NCBI GenBank assembly: GCA_041389725.1
Contig: JAWKRG010000006.1
Span: 434,001 to 498,000 of the forward strand
DNA length: 64,000 bases
Origin: Polyangiaceae bacterium
GTDB lineage: Bacteria > Myxococcota_A > Polyangia > Polyangiales > Polyangiaceae
Direction of reading: 5' to 3'
A program made the position numbers and the translations under genes. This document shows, piece by piece, positions 36,205 to 45,181 of this stretch (position 1 is the stretch's first letter; each line of letters opens with the position of its first letter). Below the pieces are notes generated by a model that saw nothing but the letters and a program-made list of their open reading frames with translations, was not told the DNA's origin and ran no database searches.

Positions 36205-37068
36205 TCAACCGAGGCTCGCGCAGAAGGTCGAGCACTGCGAGGGGCAGCTATTGCAGACGCAAGTTTGAATCGCCTGAATGGCCGACACGCCGCTGGCGTA
36301 GGCAGAGCACAGGGTGTTGATGCAGCTGCCGTCGGTCGGGCAGTTCGCATCGATGCAGCCCAAAAGCTGATTGCAGGTCGTGCCGGGACCGCAGGCCAAC
36401 AGCTGGCTGCAGCAGAACGTCTCGCCGCAGGAATCGCAGGCCGGTGTGCCATCGACCAGGATGCCGCAGTTGGCGCCACCGCCGCCGCCCGTACCCGAAC
36501 CGCCGAAGCCCGAGGTACCGCCGAAGCCCGAGGTACCGCCGAAGCCGGAGGTACCGCCGAAGCCAGCGGCGCCGCCCGAGCCCGACGCACAACTGAGATA
36601 GCTCTGTAGGGTTGCGTCGCACGCAGTACCCGCATCGAGGGTAGGCTCACCCGCTTGATCGCAACTGGGCTGCCCATTCGCCAACTGACACGCCACCGCC
36701 TGATCGAAGATGGGAGCGCAGCTGGGCACGGAGTTGCGCTGCGTCTCGCAGTCGCTGGTGCAGCTCGCTGGCGCCGGATTCGGACAGCTAGCCTGCGCCG
36801 CCTTGGCGCAGGCCGCCGCGCAGCTCGCGCCGGTCGTCCCGCCGCTTCCCCCGCCGAAACCACCGAACGCACCCGTGGCACCGGTTGCACCCGTCGCGCC
36901 ATTGCCTCCGACCCCGGCCGGAGTCTCACACAGCAGCGTGGACGGATTGCAGAGCTGGCCTTGCGGGCAGGTTCCGCCATCGGCGCACGATGCGGCTCCA
37001 CCTCCGCCTCCTCCCGAAGAACAGGCGACGACGACGGCGGACACGATGAAAGCTGGGGTAAAGCGCAT
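36205..37068 (-). CDS. Cys-rich lipoprotein with Gly-Phe-Gly repeats
   Basis: This protein is about 287 residues long from ATG 37068, which follows GGAGAA. The lipobox is VVVACSS (Cys near residue 16). Gly-rich stretches (GATGATGATGAFGG) alternate with Cys-rich segments containing more than 20 cysteines, the last being CVCNSCPSQCSTFCASL. A run of GFGGTS units is encoded by an 18-base tandem repeat at 36503-36556. This style of lipoprotein is frequent in Polyangia and its function is unknown. It is convergent with the M16 gene. Confidence 0.78.
   Translation of the reverse strand: MRFTPAFIVSAVVVACSSGGGGGGAASCADGGTCPQGQLCNPSTLLCETPAGVGGNGATGATGATGAFGGFGGGSGGTTGASCAAACAKAAQASCPNPAPASCTSDCETQRNSVPSCAPIFDQAVACQLANGQPSCDQAGEPTLDAGTACDATLQSYLSCASGSGGAAGFGGTSGFGGTSGFGGTSGFGGSGTGGGGGANCGILVDGTPACDSCGETFCCSQLLACGPGTTCNQLLGCIDANCPTDGSCINTLCSAYASGVSAIQAIQTCVCNSCPSQCSTFCASLG
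36503..36556. repeat. 18-base tandem repeat encoding GFGGTS units
   Basis: CCGAAGCCCGAGGTACCG occurs twice exactly (36503-36520, 36521-36538) and a third time with one change (36539-36556), followed by a decayed fourth copy. It lies in the lipoprotein gene and is in frame, so changes in copy number would keep the reading frame. Confidence 0.85.
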
Positions 37069-37213
37069 GACGGTTCTCCAAGGCTGGGCCGCGGCAGGGC
37101 CGGGTGGCGCAGAGCTTAGCCGCCCTGCCGCCATTCGCAAATCGAGCCCGATTTCCTGATACGCAAGCACTCGCCCCCGCCTTCCCCGGGGCGGAGCAAG
37201 CGGCGTTCGCAGC

Positions 37214-37843
37214 TCAGAACCAGCCGCCAACGCCGGCGTTGAAGATGCCGAAAGAGCGGTAGCGCTGGTCCCGGTTGTTGTCCTCGCCGGTGATCGAGAT
37301 GTCGAAGGTCGGCCCGACGATGAACCCGAAATGCGGTGTGGGTGAAATGACGAACATGCCCTCGCCGGTCAGTGCAAGCGCGTCCTCCTCGCCGTTGCCC
37401 GGATCGACGTTGATCGAGTGATAGGTGAACCCACCCCTCAGCCAGAAGCCGACCACGTCGGAAAACATCCAGACGTACCCAACCCTCGGGGCGATCAAGA
37501 ACAGACTGACCTCGTCGTCCGGGTCGCCATCCTCCTGGGACTGTGCGTAGCCAAGGGCGCCACCGATCGAAAGCGAGTCAATCACGAAGTAGTCGAAGCC
37601 GATGCGGGGCAGTTCGTAGGGCGTGTAGTACACCGGAGAGCGAAACCCTATCCCGAAGCCAGAGTAGTCGAACTGCGCCTCGTTGCCGTTGGGCAGATCG
37701 ACTTCCTTCTTGGAGATGTAGAACCCGAACAGCCGCTCCGCGAACAGCGCCGGGGTTCCCTGCTCCCCGAACTCCTGCGCCGACGCGGGCGTCGCCCACA
37801 AGCCGAAAAGTCCCACCGCGCCCGCCATCATCCACTTTCGCAT
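37214..37843 (-). CDS. Outer-membrane beta-barrel protein
   Basis: This 209-residue protein has a clear signal peptide ending at ATPASAQEF (about residue 22). The mature part alternates aromatic/hydrophobic residues in short strands (FGIGFRSPVYYTPYELPRIGFDYFVI, WLRGGFTYHSI), ends in aromatic GGWF and fits an eight-stranded OM barrel ending in a terminal Phe, the BAM recognition feature. A textbook AAGGAGG lies before ATG 37843. The specific family is not recognised. It is 27 bases downstream of the phosphohexomutase gene. Confidence 0.8.
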   Translation of the reverse strand: MRKWMMAGAVGLFGLWATPASAQEFGEQGTPALFAERLFGFYISKKEVDLPNGNEAQFDYSGFGIGFRSPVYYTPYELPRIGFDYFVIDSLSIGGALGYAQSQEDGDPDDEVSLFLIAPRVGYVWMFSDVVGFWLRGGFTYHSINVDPGNGEEDALALTGEGMFVISPTPHFGFIVGPTFDISITGEDNNRDQRYRSFGIFNAGVGGWF

Positions 37844-37870
37844 CGTTTCCTCCTTCAGTGCTGAACTTGG

Positions 37871-39583
37871 CTAGAGCCCAATGTGCCCGACCACCGCCTG
37901 AGCGATCTCCGTCGCGCGAGCACGGAGTGCGTCCTCGCGCGTCGTCACGCTGGCGTCCCCCAAATCTCCCCGCAAATCCACGTAGATCTTGAGTTTGGGC
38001 TCGGTGCCACTCGGGCGCACCAGCACGCGCCCTTGGTCCGCGAGCGACAGCGCGATCAGATCCGTGGCGGCGAGCCAGCGTGGTCTGTGCTCCGCGCCCT
38101 CGCGATAGTCCACCTGCTCCAGGACCGCCACGTCAGCCAAAGTCGACGGTGGCTCTTGTCGCAAGCGTTGCATGGCACCCGCGATTTGCGCCACGCCCTC
38201 GCTCCCCGGACAAGTCACGCTCTTCTGCACGCTCACCCACAGCCCGTGGCGCCGATAGAGAGCGTGGAGGTGCTCGAGCACCGTGGTGCCTCGAGCCCGG
38301 CATTGCGCTGCCAGGTCGGCAAACAAGAGCGCCGCACTGATCCCGTCCTTGTCGCGAACGATGCGCCCGACGGAGTAGCCAAGCGCCTCTTCGTAACCGA
38401 AGCAATAGCGAACGCCGCTCGACGCCTCCAGGTCCAGCGCAGCATTCCAGATCCACTTGAAGCCAGTCAGCGTCTGTTCGAAGTAAGCGTCGTAGGCTGA
38501 AGCGATCGCTCCGAGCATCGGAGAGGAAACGATAGAAGAGAGCACCGCCGGCCGTGGCGCCGGCAGGGCGTTTTGCAGCATCAAGTCCGCCAACAAGATC
38601 CCGATCTGATTGCCGGTCAGCTGTACGAACCGGCCGGCGGGCGTTCGAACACAAGCCGCAAGTCGGTCGGCGTCCGGATCGTTGGCCAGGATGAGCTCGG
38701 CCTCGCTCCGCTCGGCGAGCGCAATGGCCAGATCGAGCGCTCCCGGCTCCTCGGGATTGGGGAAGCGCACCGTGGGAAAATTCCCGTCGGGCTCGGCTTG
38801 CTCGCGAACGACCTCCAAGCGATAGCCAGCGCGAGCGAAAGCGCGCTTCACCAGCTCGCCGCCCACACCATGCATCGGCGTGTAGACGATGGTGAAGTCT
38901 TGACGCTTTTCGCCGCTCGGGCGCACCGCGTCGACCTCGTCGAGGTAGCGGTCCACCAGGGAGTCCGGCACGCGCTCCGCGCGGTCGAAAGCTCCAGCGT
39001 CCCGCGGAACGTCACAAGCCGGTCCGGCCTCGGCAATCGCGGCCGCGATCTCGGTATCCCAGGGTGGGACGATCTGCGCGGCGTTCGGCGCGTAGACCTT
39101 GTAGCCGTTGTATTCGGGAGGGTTGTGGCTCGCGGTCACGACCACGGCGGCCTGCGCCGCGAGCTCCTTGGCGGCGTAGGCCACCAGAGGCGTCGGCGCC
39201 GGAGCATCGAAGACGCGCACGGGGATCTGTGCCGCGCTGAGTACGGCGACGGTCTCCTCGGCAAGAGCTCGGCTACTGTTGCGACCATCGTAGCCGACGA
39301 TCACTGGAAGCGTGCGAGCGTCGGCCACACGCTTGAGCAGCGTGGTGGCAAGTCCGCGGGTGGCGCGGATCACCACCGCCCGGTTCATGCGGCTCTCGCC
39401 CGCAGCCACGATGCCGCGAAGCCCAGCCGTGCCGAACTCGAGCGGAGCTGCCATCCGCTCGATCAGCTCCGCCTCGTCGCCAGCGTCCACCAGCGCCAAG
39501 AGCTCGGCCCGGGTCTCGGGGTCCGGGTCATGCTCCGCCCACGTCCGCGCGCGATCCGCCACGCTGCCCAGCAGCTTCGTCAT
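37871..39583 (-). CDS. Phosphohexomutase (phosphoglucomutase/phosphomannomutase family)
   Basis: This 570-residue enzyme of the alpha-D-phosphohexomutase family interconverts sugar 1- and 6-phosphates. Catalytic serine loop TASHNPPEYNG, metal loop ANDPDADRLA, sugar-binding loop FGYEEALGYSVG and phosphate-binding loop RPSGTEPKLKIY are all present in the correct order. The N-terminal GTAGLRGIVAAGESRMNR and the length of about 570 fit the long phospho-sugar-mutase group (PgmB2/phosphopentomutase-like) rather than the 460-residue one. The exact sugar is undetermined. Confidence 0.93.
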   Translation of the reverse strand: MTKLLGSVADRARTWAEHDPDPETRAELLALVDAGDEAELIERMAAPLEFGTAGLRGIVAAGESRMNRAVVIRATRGLATTLLKRVADARTLPVIVGYDGRNSSRALAEETVAVLSAAQIPVRVFDAPAPTPLVAYAAKELAAQAAVVVTASHNPPEYNGYKVYAPNAAQIVPPWDTEIAAAIAEAGPACDVPRDAGAFDRAERVPDSLVDRYLDEVDAVRPSGEKRQDFTIVYTPMHGVGGELVKRAFARAGYRLEVVREQAEPDGNFPTVRFPNPEEPGALDLAIALAERSEAELILANDPDADRLAACVRTPAGRFVQLTGNQIGILLADLMLQNALPAPRPAVLSSIVSSPMLGAIASAYDAYFEQTLTGFKWIWNAALDLEASSGVRYCFGYEEALGYSVGRIVRDKDGISAALLFADLAAQCRARGTTVLEHLHALYRRHGLWVSVQKSVTCPGSEGVAQIAGAMQRLRQEPPSTLADVAVLEQVDYREGAEHRPRWLAATDLIALSLADQGRVLVRPSGTEPKLKIYVDLRGDLGDASVTTREDALRARATEIAQAVVGHIGL

Positions 39584-39629
39584 GAACCCAGCATACTCAC
39601 GATCCCGTCACCCGACGGGAGTAGATGCT

Positions 39630-40802
39630 TCAACCCTTTGAATTCACTGGCTTTCTGCCGATACTCCGCACCAGCGTTCCGGCTTCGGCGCCGAGCGCGA
39701 GCTGGCCACAGGCCCCCTCCACCGCGTCGCCCCGGCGTACGCGCACGAAGCAGGAGAGCCCGGCCCGCCGAAGGGCGGCCTGAAAAGCGAGCACGCGCTC
39801 GGGGGACGAGCCCCCGAAGTCGGCACCGGGCACGGGATTCATCGGGATCAGGTTGATCTTCACACGCAGCCCGCGCACCAAGTCGATGAGCGCGCGCGCA
39901 TGCTCCGCTGCGTCGTTGACGTCCTGCATCAACGTGTACTCCAGCGTGATCCGGCGACGTCGGGGCAAAGGATATCGCCGCAAGGCGGCCATGATCTCCG
40001 CCAAGCCGTGGCGCGCGTTCATCGGCACGATCCGAGTTCGCAGCTCGTCCGTTGGCGCGTGCAGCGACACGGCCAATCCAACCTTGCCACCAAAGTCCCG
40101 CCCCAACTTGTCGATGCCCGGCACGAGCCCCACGGTGCTGACCGTGATGCGACGCAGGGACAGGTCCATGCCGTCGGGATGAGTGAGCACGCGCAGCGCC
40201 CGCGCCGTCTCATCGTAGTGGTGAAGCGGCTCCCCCATGCCCATCAACACCAGATTGCGCAACTGCTCCCCCGGCTCGAGGTGCGCGCGCGCGACACGCA
40301 CCTGCTCCACAATCTCCGCAGCAGACAGGCCACGCAGCAGTCCCGCTCGTCCGCTGGCACAAAACACACACCCCATCGCGCAGCCGTGTTGTGTGGACAG
40401 GCACACGGTCACGCGCGTCGGCCCATCATCGTCGTCGTCATCTTCGGGAACCGCGGCGAGATCCGCGTCGTCGCTCTGTTCGGGCAGCTTCGTCATCGGG
40501 ATCATGACGCACTCCACCAGGGCATCGCCGGGCAGGCGTAGCAGCAACTTGCGCGTCCCGTCCGGGGCGCGACGCACCGTCGACACCTCTGCGTCGAGGG
40601 CCAAATCCTGCTCCGCCAACCGCGCCCGCAGGGGCCGCGGCAGGTCGCTCATCGCCTCCGGCGTCAGCGTGCCGTGGGCGTGCAACCAGCGAAATACCTG
40701 GCGTGCCCGGTACTTGGGCTGTCCGGCGCGGGCCATGACCAACTCCCACTCTTCGGGGAGCCGGGCCAAGGGGTGAACCCCTTCGGGTCGATCGACGCTC
40801 AT
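39630..40802 (-). CDS. rlmN: RlmN, 23S rRNA (A2503-C2)/tRNA (A37-C2) methyltransferase
   Basis: This 390-residue radical-SAM enzyme has the iron-sulfur cluster motif CAMGCVFC (C141, C145, C148) and the second catalytic Cys in EGACGQLALG near the C-terminus. Other family features are LVLMGMGEPLHHYDE and VGLAVSLHAPTDELR. An acidic insert (about residues 105-128, with six Asp in a row) lies between the N-terminal domain and the radical-SAM core and is not in the typical enzyme. It starts at ATG 40802, overlapping the mazG stop by four bases. Confidence 0.95.
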   Translation of the reverse strand: MSVDRPEGVHPLARLPEEWELVMARAGQPKYRARQVFRWLHAHGTLTPEAMSDLPRPLRARLAEQDLALDAEVSTVRRAPDGTRKLLLRLPGDALVECVMIPMTKLPEQSDDADLAAVPEDDDDDDGPTRVTVCLSTQHGCAMGCVFCASGRAGLLRGLSAAEIVEQVRVARAHLEPGEQLRNLVLMGMGEPLHHYDETARALRVLTHPDGMDLSLRRITVSTVGLVPGIDKLGRDFGGKVGLAVSLHAPTDELRTRIVPMNARHGLAEIMAALRRYPLPRRRRITLEYTLMQDVNDAAEHARALIDLVRGLRVKINLIPMNPVPGADFGGSSPERVLAFQAALRRAGLSCFVRVRRGDAVEGACGQLALGAEAGTLVRSIGRKPVNSKG

Positions 40803-41644
40803 CGGCTCTGCTCTTTGGCCTCGTTCCAGTAGCCGTCCAGTTCCTCCAAGGCGATCCCCGCCCCCGGCTTGCCGCTCTCGTCCGTGGGAAACCCACCGTG
40901 AAGCTCGCGAACCCGATCTTCCACGTGCTCGAAGCGCGTCCGAAAGCGCTCCGTCGCTCGGCGCAGCGCACCTTCGGCGTCGATCTGGTGGTGTCGGGCC
41001 AGGTTGACCAATGCGAAAAATAGATCCCCGAGCTCATGCTCCATGGCGTCGCGACTCCCGCTAGCGATCGCTTCCTTCAGCTCGATGACTTCCTCGTCCA
41101 CCTTCGCCTCGGAGCCGCTGGCATCGGGCCAATCGAACCCAACCCGACTGACCTTGTCGCTCATGCGCTGTGCGCGCGACAGGGCCGGCATGGAACGTGG
41201 TACCCCATCCAGCACTCGGCGACCTGTCTTCTCGGCGCGCTTGATGGCTTCCCAATTGGCGAGCACCTGTTTCGAGTCGGTCACCGTCAAGTCTTCGAAG
41301 ACGTGAGGGTGACGACGCACGAGCTTGTCGCACACGGCCCGCACCACGTCGTCAGGGCCGAAACCCGCCTCTTTGCGCGCCAGCTCCGCCAAGAACACGA
41401 CCTGCAGCGCCAGGTCGCCCAGCTCTTCTTTGAGCTGTTCGGCGTCCTGGTCGTCGATGGCGTCGATCACTTCGCAGGCTTCCTCGAGCACGAAACGGCG
41501 CATGCTCGCCATGTCTTGTTCCCGATCCCACGGGCAGCCGTCGGGAGCGAGCAAGCGCTGCATCAGCTCCACGAGCTTGACGAAGGTCTGGCCGCGCTGT
41601 TCGCCGAGGGGCAGCGCCGGGGGCAGCTCGAAACCTCGATTCAT
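40799..41644 (-). CDS. mazG: MazG, nucleoside triphosphate pyrophosphohydrolase
   Basis: This 281-residue protein has two MazG domains. The first carries the metal-binding pattern in RFVLEEACEVIDAI followed by KEELGDLALQVVFLAEL, and the second in VDEEVIELKEAI followed by EHELGDLFFALVNLAR. It hydrolyses (d)NTPs to the monophosphate and pyrophosphate, clearing abnormal nucleotides. The length and domain order match E. coli MazG. It overlaps rlmN and is divergent from the sigma-54 activator gene. Confidence 0.95.
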   Translation of the reverse strand: MNRGFELPPALPLGEQRGQTFVKLVELMQRLLAPDGCPWDREQDMASMRRFVLEEACEVIDAIDDQDAEQLKEELGDLALQVVFLAELARKEAGFGPDDVVRAVCDKLVRRHPHVFEDLTVTDSKQVLANWEAIKRAEKTGRRVLDGVPRSMPALSRAQRMSDKVSRVGFDWPDASGSEAKVDEEVIELKEAIASGSRDAMEHELGDLFFALVNLARHHQIDAEGALRRATERFRTRFEHVEDRVRELHGGFPTDESGKPGAGIALEELDGYWNEAKEQSR

Positions 41645-41716
41645 GTCCGGGACCTAGTGCTGCGTTCCCGAAGTCGCAATCACAGCACCAAAATGCCGGG
41701 CGGACGCGGCAGCAGT

Positions 41717-41735
41717 GGATTCGCGAAGCGAATCC
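41717..41735. repeat. 19-base perfect palindrome in a divergent promoter region
   Basis: GGATTCGC (41717-41724) and GCGAATCC (41728-41735) are perfect inverted copies around a GAA spacer. It lies between mazG (-) and the sigma-54 activator gene (+), about 120 bases before the latter. It could be a regulator operator, an RNA hairpin or a copy of an intergenic repeat. Confidence 0.5.
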
Positions 41736-41852
41736 GGGGGGCCGAACGCAGGCCGAGCCGGTTTTCGGGGGCGCGTCCGGCCCAGAGCAGATCTGCGGAC
41801 ACGAGATCGAGAGCCCACGGGCGTGGGGATGCGCTAAGAAGGTGCGGTCGTC

Positions 41853-43244
41853 ATGTCCATCCTGGACACGCCCACCCCCACCGACGCCTGGCATTCCGTC
41901 GAGACCAGCTTTGCGGCGCTAGGCCGCGCGGTGCTGATCCTGGATGCCTCCTACACGGTGCTGCGAGCCAGCGCCTTCTTGGATACGTTCGTGTGCCAAG
42001 GCACTCACGACGGGCTAGTCGGCCGCTCGGTGAGCGATTTGCTTGGCAGCCGCCTGTTCGTCCCTGGAGACGCCATGCATCGCGCCCTGTCTCAAGGACG
42101 TCGTGCGGAGGGCCGGCGCGCCTTCATCAAGTGCCCGCGCACCGGCGCGCAGCTGGTCTCGCTGTCGGTGGCTCCCCTGCCCGGCCCCGATGCCCGAGCG
42201 CTGCACGAGCATGCGCGCTTCATCGTGGTCATCCGACCCGCTGACGCCCCCGCGCTGCCAAACGAGCTGGACGATGCGCTGTTGGCGCGGTCGCCGGGCA
42301 TGCTGCAGATCGTGTCGCTCGTCGAAGCCTTGACCGAATCCGAAGCGACGGTGCTCATCACGGGCGAAAGCGGTGCGGGCAAAGAAATCGTGGCGCGCGC
42401 CATTCACGCTCATTCGCCACGGGCAGGCGGCCCCTTCGTCGCCGTGAACGCTGCGGCGATTCCGACCCCGTTGCTGGAAAGTGAGCTATTCGGCCACGTG
42501 CGCGGCGCTTTCACCGGCGCCGTGCGCGATCGGCGAGGCTCGATCGAGCTGGCGCGTGGGGGCACGCTTTTCCTGGACGAGATCGGCGACATGCCCGCAG
42601 AGCTCCAAGTCAAGCTTCTGCGCGTGGTGCAGGAACGCGAGTACACACGTTTGGGGGAGAGCCAGCCGCGTCAGGTGGACGCGCGTATCATCGCGGCAAC
42701 GCACATCGACCTCGAAGCGGCGATCCGCGAGCGCCGCTTTCGTGAGGATCTGTATTACCGCTTGCGCGTGGTGCCGATCGCGGTTCCGCCCCTGCGACAG
42801 CGCCCCGAGGACATCGGCCCCCTTGCGCATCACTTGCTCGCCCGCATCACCAGCCGCACGGAACGCGCGCTGCAGCTCTCGCCCGACACGCTGGAGGTAC
42901 TCGTGAGCTATGAGTGGCCCGGGAACGTTCGGCAGCTCGAGAATGCCCTCGAGTTCGCGGTGGCGCTCTGCCAGGGCCAGACGCTGCAGGTCGAGCACCT
43001 TCCCCCCGAGGTGCGCAGCGGTGCGCCCTCCCCCACGCCAGCGCCCCCCAGAGTGGTTGGCCCCCTGGCTGCCAAGGACGTCATCGAGCGGGCGTCGCTG
43101 GTGGAAGAATCCGACGATGACGAAGCCGCAACGCTGAGAAGGACCCTGGACGCCCATCGCTGGAACCGCCGGGCGGTGGCCGACGCGCTCGGCATCAGCC
43201 GCACGACCTTGTGGCGCCGCATGCGCGCTCTCGGCCTCGAGTGA
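41853..43244 (+). CDS. Sigma-54-dependent activator with N-terminal PAS domain
   Basis: This 463-residue enhancer-binding protein has a PAS-like sensor (about residues 15-130, with FAALGRAVLILDASYTV) in place of a receiver domain, then a AAA+ core and a Fis-type helix-turn-helix. Walker A is GESGAGKE (171-178), the sigma-54 contact motif GAFTGA is at 218-223, and Walker B is in GGTLFLDEIGDM. The HTH is in HRWNRRAVADALGISRTTLWRRM. Cys48 and Cys94 in the sensor might matter in redox sensing (inference). The stop and the start of the cytochrome gene are adjacent. A sigma-54 promoter sits upstream of the downstream oxidoreductase genes. Confidence 0.94.
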   Translation: MSILDTPTPTDAWHSVETSFAALGRAVLILDASYTVLRASAFLDTFVCQGTHDGLVGRSVSDLLGSRLFVPGDAMHRALSQGRRAEGRRAFIKCPRTGAQLVSLSVAPLPGPDARALHEHARFIVVIRPADAPALPNELDDALLARSPGMLQIVSLVEALTESEATVLITGESGAGKEIVARAIHAHSPRAGGPFVAVNAAAIPTPLLESELFGHVRGAFTGAVRDRRGSIELARGGTLFLDEIGDMPAELQVKLLRVVQEREYTRLGESQPRQVDARIIAATHIDLEAAIRERRFREDLYYRLRVVPIAVPPLRQRPEDIGPLAHHLLARITSRTERALQLSPDTLEVLVSYEWPGNVRQLENALEFAVALCQGQTLQVEHLPPEVRSGAPSPTPAPPRVVGPLAAKDVIERASLVEESDDDEAATLRRTLDAHRWNRRAVADALGISRTTLWRRMRALGLE

Positions 43245-45023
43245 GTGGCGGACGTGTCCTCGAAGAAGCTCCTGGTCGGAGCGGCGCTGGCGCTGACACT
43301 TCTCATCGGCACCATTGCGCTGCTCTCGAACTGGCTCCTGACGCGCGCCCTGCCTAGGACCGTCGCGCTCGGCGTGCGCGTGGACGGCTGCGTCGCGTGT
43401 CATGGCGGGGCGGCCGAGGACCCGGGGGGCGTCCATGCGGCAGCGCGAATCGGTTGTGCAAGCTGTCACTTGGGCCACCCCGAAGCGACCGATGCCACCC
43501 TGGGGCACGAGGGAATGGAACGGGAACCCGGGGCGCTCCAAACCGTCGAGCGTACCTGCGGGCGCTGCCACGCACGCGAAGCGAAGCGCGTCGCCAGTTC
43601 GCTGATGACGACCGGACGCGGGATCGTGGCCGTGGATCGCTGGGCGTTTGGCGAGATCCCCGAACCCAGCACGACCGAAACCCTCGCGGACGTACTGACG
43701 CGCCCGGTCCCCTCTCCCGCCGAAGACCACCTGCGTCGCTTGTGCGCTGGTTGCCACCTCAGAACTCGACGGGGCAATCGCGACGACGCCCACGTGCTGG
43801 GAGGCTCCGGATGCAGCGCATGCCACTCCAGGATTCGCGCCACGAAAGCGGACCCACATCCGCCCGTGCTCGGCGTCGTCCCTGACGATCAGTGCCTGGG
43901 CTGCCACTCTCGCAGCGCGCGCATCAGCCTGTCCTTCCAGGGACTCGCGGAGATTTCTCCGGCAACGCGCTGTGACCGACCCGTTCGTCTCTTCGACGGA
44001 CGCGCGGGGTGCCGACTCGACGACGACGTCCACCACGCGCGCGGCATGAGCTGCATCGATTGCCACTTGCACACCGAACTCATGGGCGATGGGATCTCTC
44101 ACGCCCGAGCACGCCAGCAGCTCGAGGTACGCTGCGAGAGCTGTCACGGACCCGCGACGGAGTCGACCTGGAGCAAGGTCGATGATCCGATCACTCGCGA
44201 TTTGTTGCGACTGCGTTCACAATCCCGAGCCCCGGATGAGCGCGTCCGGCTCGCCGCGGGCGGCACTCCACTGTGGAACCTGCGCCCCGACGGCAACGAC
44301 TGGAAGTTGCTTCCCAAGGCGGGCGGACCGCCGCGGACGGTGCCTGCAACTCCCGACGACGCCGACCACCGGCTGCGGGGTCACGAGCGCTTGGGCTGCG
44401 CGGCCTGTCACTCCGCGTGGATCCCCAGCTGCCCAACGTGTCATACGGAGTTCGATCCGAAGGGCAAGCAATGGGACTTCGGCCGCGGCGGCGAGCTCGC
44501 GGGCGCCTGGCGCGAGACCGACGTGTCGATGCACTTCGCGTTGCCCGGACTTGCGCTGTCGTCCGTGGGGCGCATCGAGCCCGCGGCCCCAGGCATGACC
44601 GGCACCCTGGACGCTACCGCGGCGGGCGGAAGCCTGCGACGATTGCGGCTCGTGAGTGCCTTCGACCCCCACACGACGCGGCGACAAGCCCGTGACTGCG
44701 GCTCGTGCCATCGATCTGCCGCAGCGCTCGGCCTGGGCAGCGGCACCCTCGAGCTCACGCCCGCCGGACCGCGCTTCACGGGGGGGGCGGATGGGTGGAC
44801 CGAACTCTTTCCCAGCAGCGCGACCCCGGGAACGGCCGTTGGCGCACGTGGGCTCACGGCGGAGGAGCAGCGCCGAATACTCTCCGTGGGCGTGTGTGTG
44901 GAGTGCCACGATGCTGCCAAGGACGGTGTCTGGAGGGACTTCGCTGCATCCCTCGGACGTCTGCGCGCTGGCAGCACGCGCTGCAAAGGGAAAGCGCACG
45001 CTTGGCTGCGCTCCTCACCTTGA
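43245..45023 (+). CDS. Membrane-anchored 12-heme cytochrome c
   Basis: This 592-residue protein starts at GTG immediately after the activator's stop. An N-terminal membrane anchor (about residues 8-30) is followed by 12 CxxCH heme-binding motifs, from C49 to C551, for example CVACH, CASCH, CGRCH, CAGCH, CSACH, CLGCH, CIDCH, CESCH, CAACH, CPTCH, CGSCH and CVECH. Several more His residues could be sixth ligands. It must be exported unfolded and matured by a cytochrome c biogenesis system. It probably carries electrons in the periplasm for the molybdoenzyme encoded downstream (inference). I know no family with this exact heme arrangement. Confidence 0.88.
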   Translation: MADVSSKKLLVGAALALTLLIGTIALLSNWLLTRALPRTVALGVRVDGCVACHGGAAEDPGGVHAAARIGCASCHLGHPEATDATLGHEGMEREPGALQTVERTCGRCHAREAKRVASSLMTTGRGIVAVDRWAFGEIPEPSTTETLADVLTRPVPSPAEDHLRRLCAGCHLRTRRGNRDDAHVLGGSGCSACHSRIRATKADPHPPVLGVVPDDQCLGCHSRSARISLSFQGLAEISPATRCDRPVRLFDGRAGCRLDDDVHHARGMSCIDCHLHTELMGDGISHARARQQLEVRCESCHGPATESTWSKVDDPITRDLLRLRSQSRAPDERVRLAAGGTPLWNLRPDGNDWKLLPKAGGPPRTVPATPDDADHRLRGHERLGCAACHSAWIPSCPTCHTEFDPKGKQWDFGRGGELAGAWRETDVSMHFALPGLALSSVGRIEPAAPGMTGTLDATAAGGSLRRLRLVSAFDPHTTRRQARDCGSCHRSAAALGLGSGTLELTPAGPRFTGGADGWTELFPSSATPGTAVGARGLTAEEQRRILSVGVCVECHDAAKDGVWRDFAASLGRLRAGSTRCKGKAHAWLRSSP

Positions 45024-45070
45024 CCGAAGCTGCAGCCGAGAAAGCACGCAGACCTTGCGCCGCAGCGCCG

Positions 45071-45154
45071 TTTGAAACAGTTCGCCGCGCAACCGACACA
45101 AACTGTTTCAGTCGCGTCCCGCGGAACTGTGGGCATGCAACGCGCTGTTTCAAG
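45071..45154. promoter_or_regulatory. Three GAAAC-n-GTTTC-like sites, candidate upstream activator sites
   Basis: Related palindromic elements are centred near 45079, 45104 and 45146: TGAAACAGTTC (45073-45083), AAACTGTTTCA (45100-45110) and CTGTTTCAAG (45145-45154). The last two centres are 42 bases apart, four helical turns, and the first two are 25 apart. They lie about 60-130 bases before the predicted sigma-54 start, the position normal for enhancer-binding proteins. They would suit the Fis-HTH activator encoded at 41853-43244 (inference). Confidence 0.6.
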
Positions 45155-45181
45155 TTCGGTCCAAAAAGTGCTCCGCGCCCT

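Noticed and set aside
36503..36556. Short tandem repeat considered as a CRISPR array
   Set aside because: Units are contiguous with no spacers and encode GFGGTS in frame, so it is a coding repeat.
42486..44147. 553-residue minus-strand open frame over the activator and cytochrome genes
   Set aside because: Antisense shadow; the plus strand has Walker, GAFTGA and CxxCH motifs.
43245..45023. Cytochrome considered as NrfA- or OTR-type reductase
   Set aside because: Heme number (12) and lack of a CxxCK or catalytic heme motif do not fit those families.
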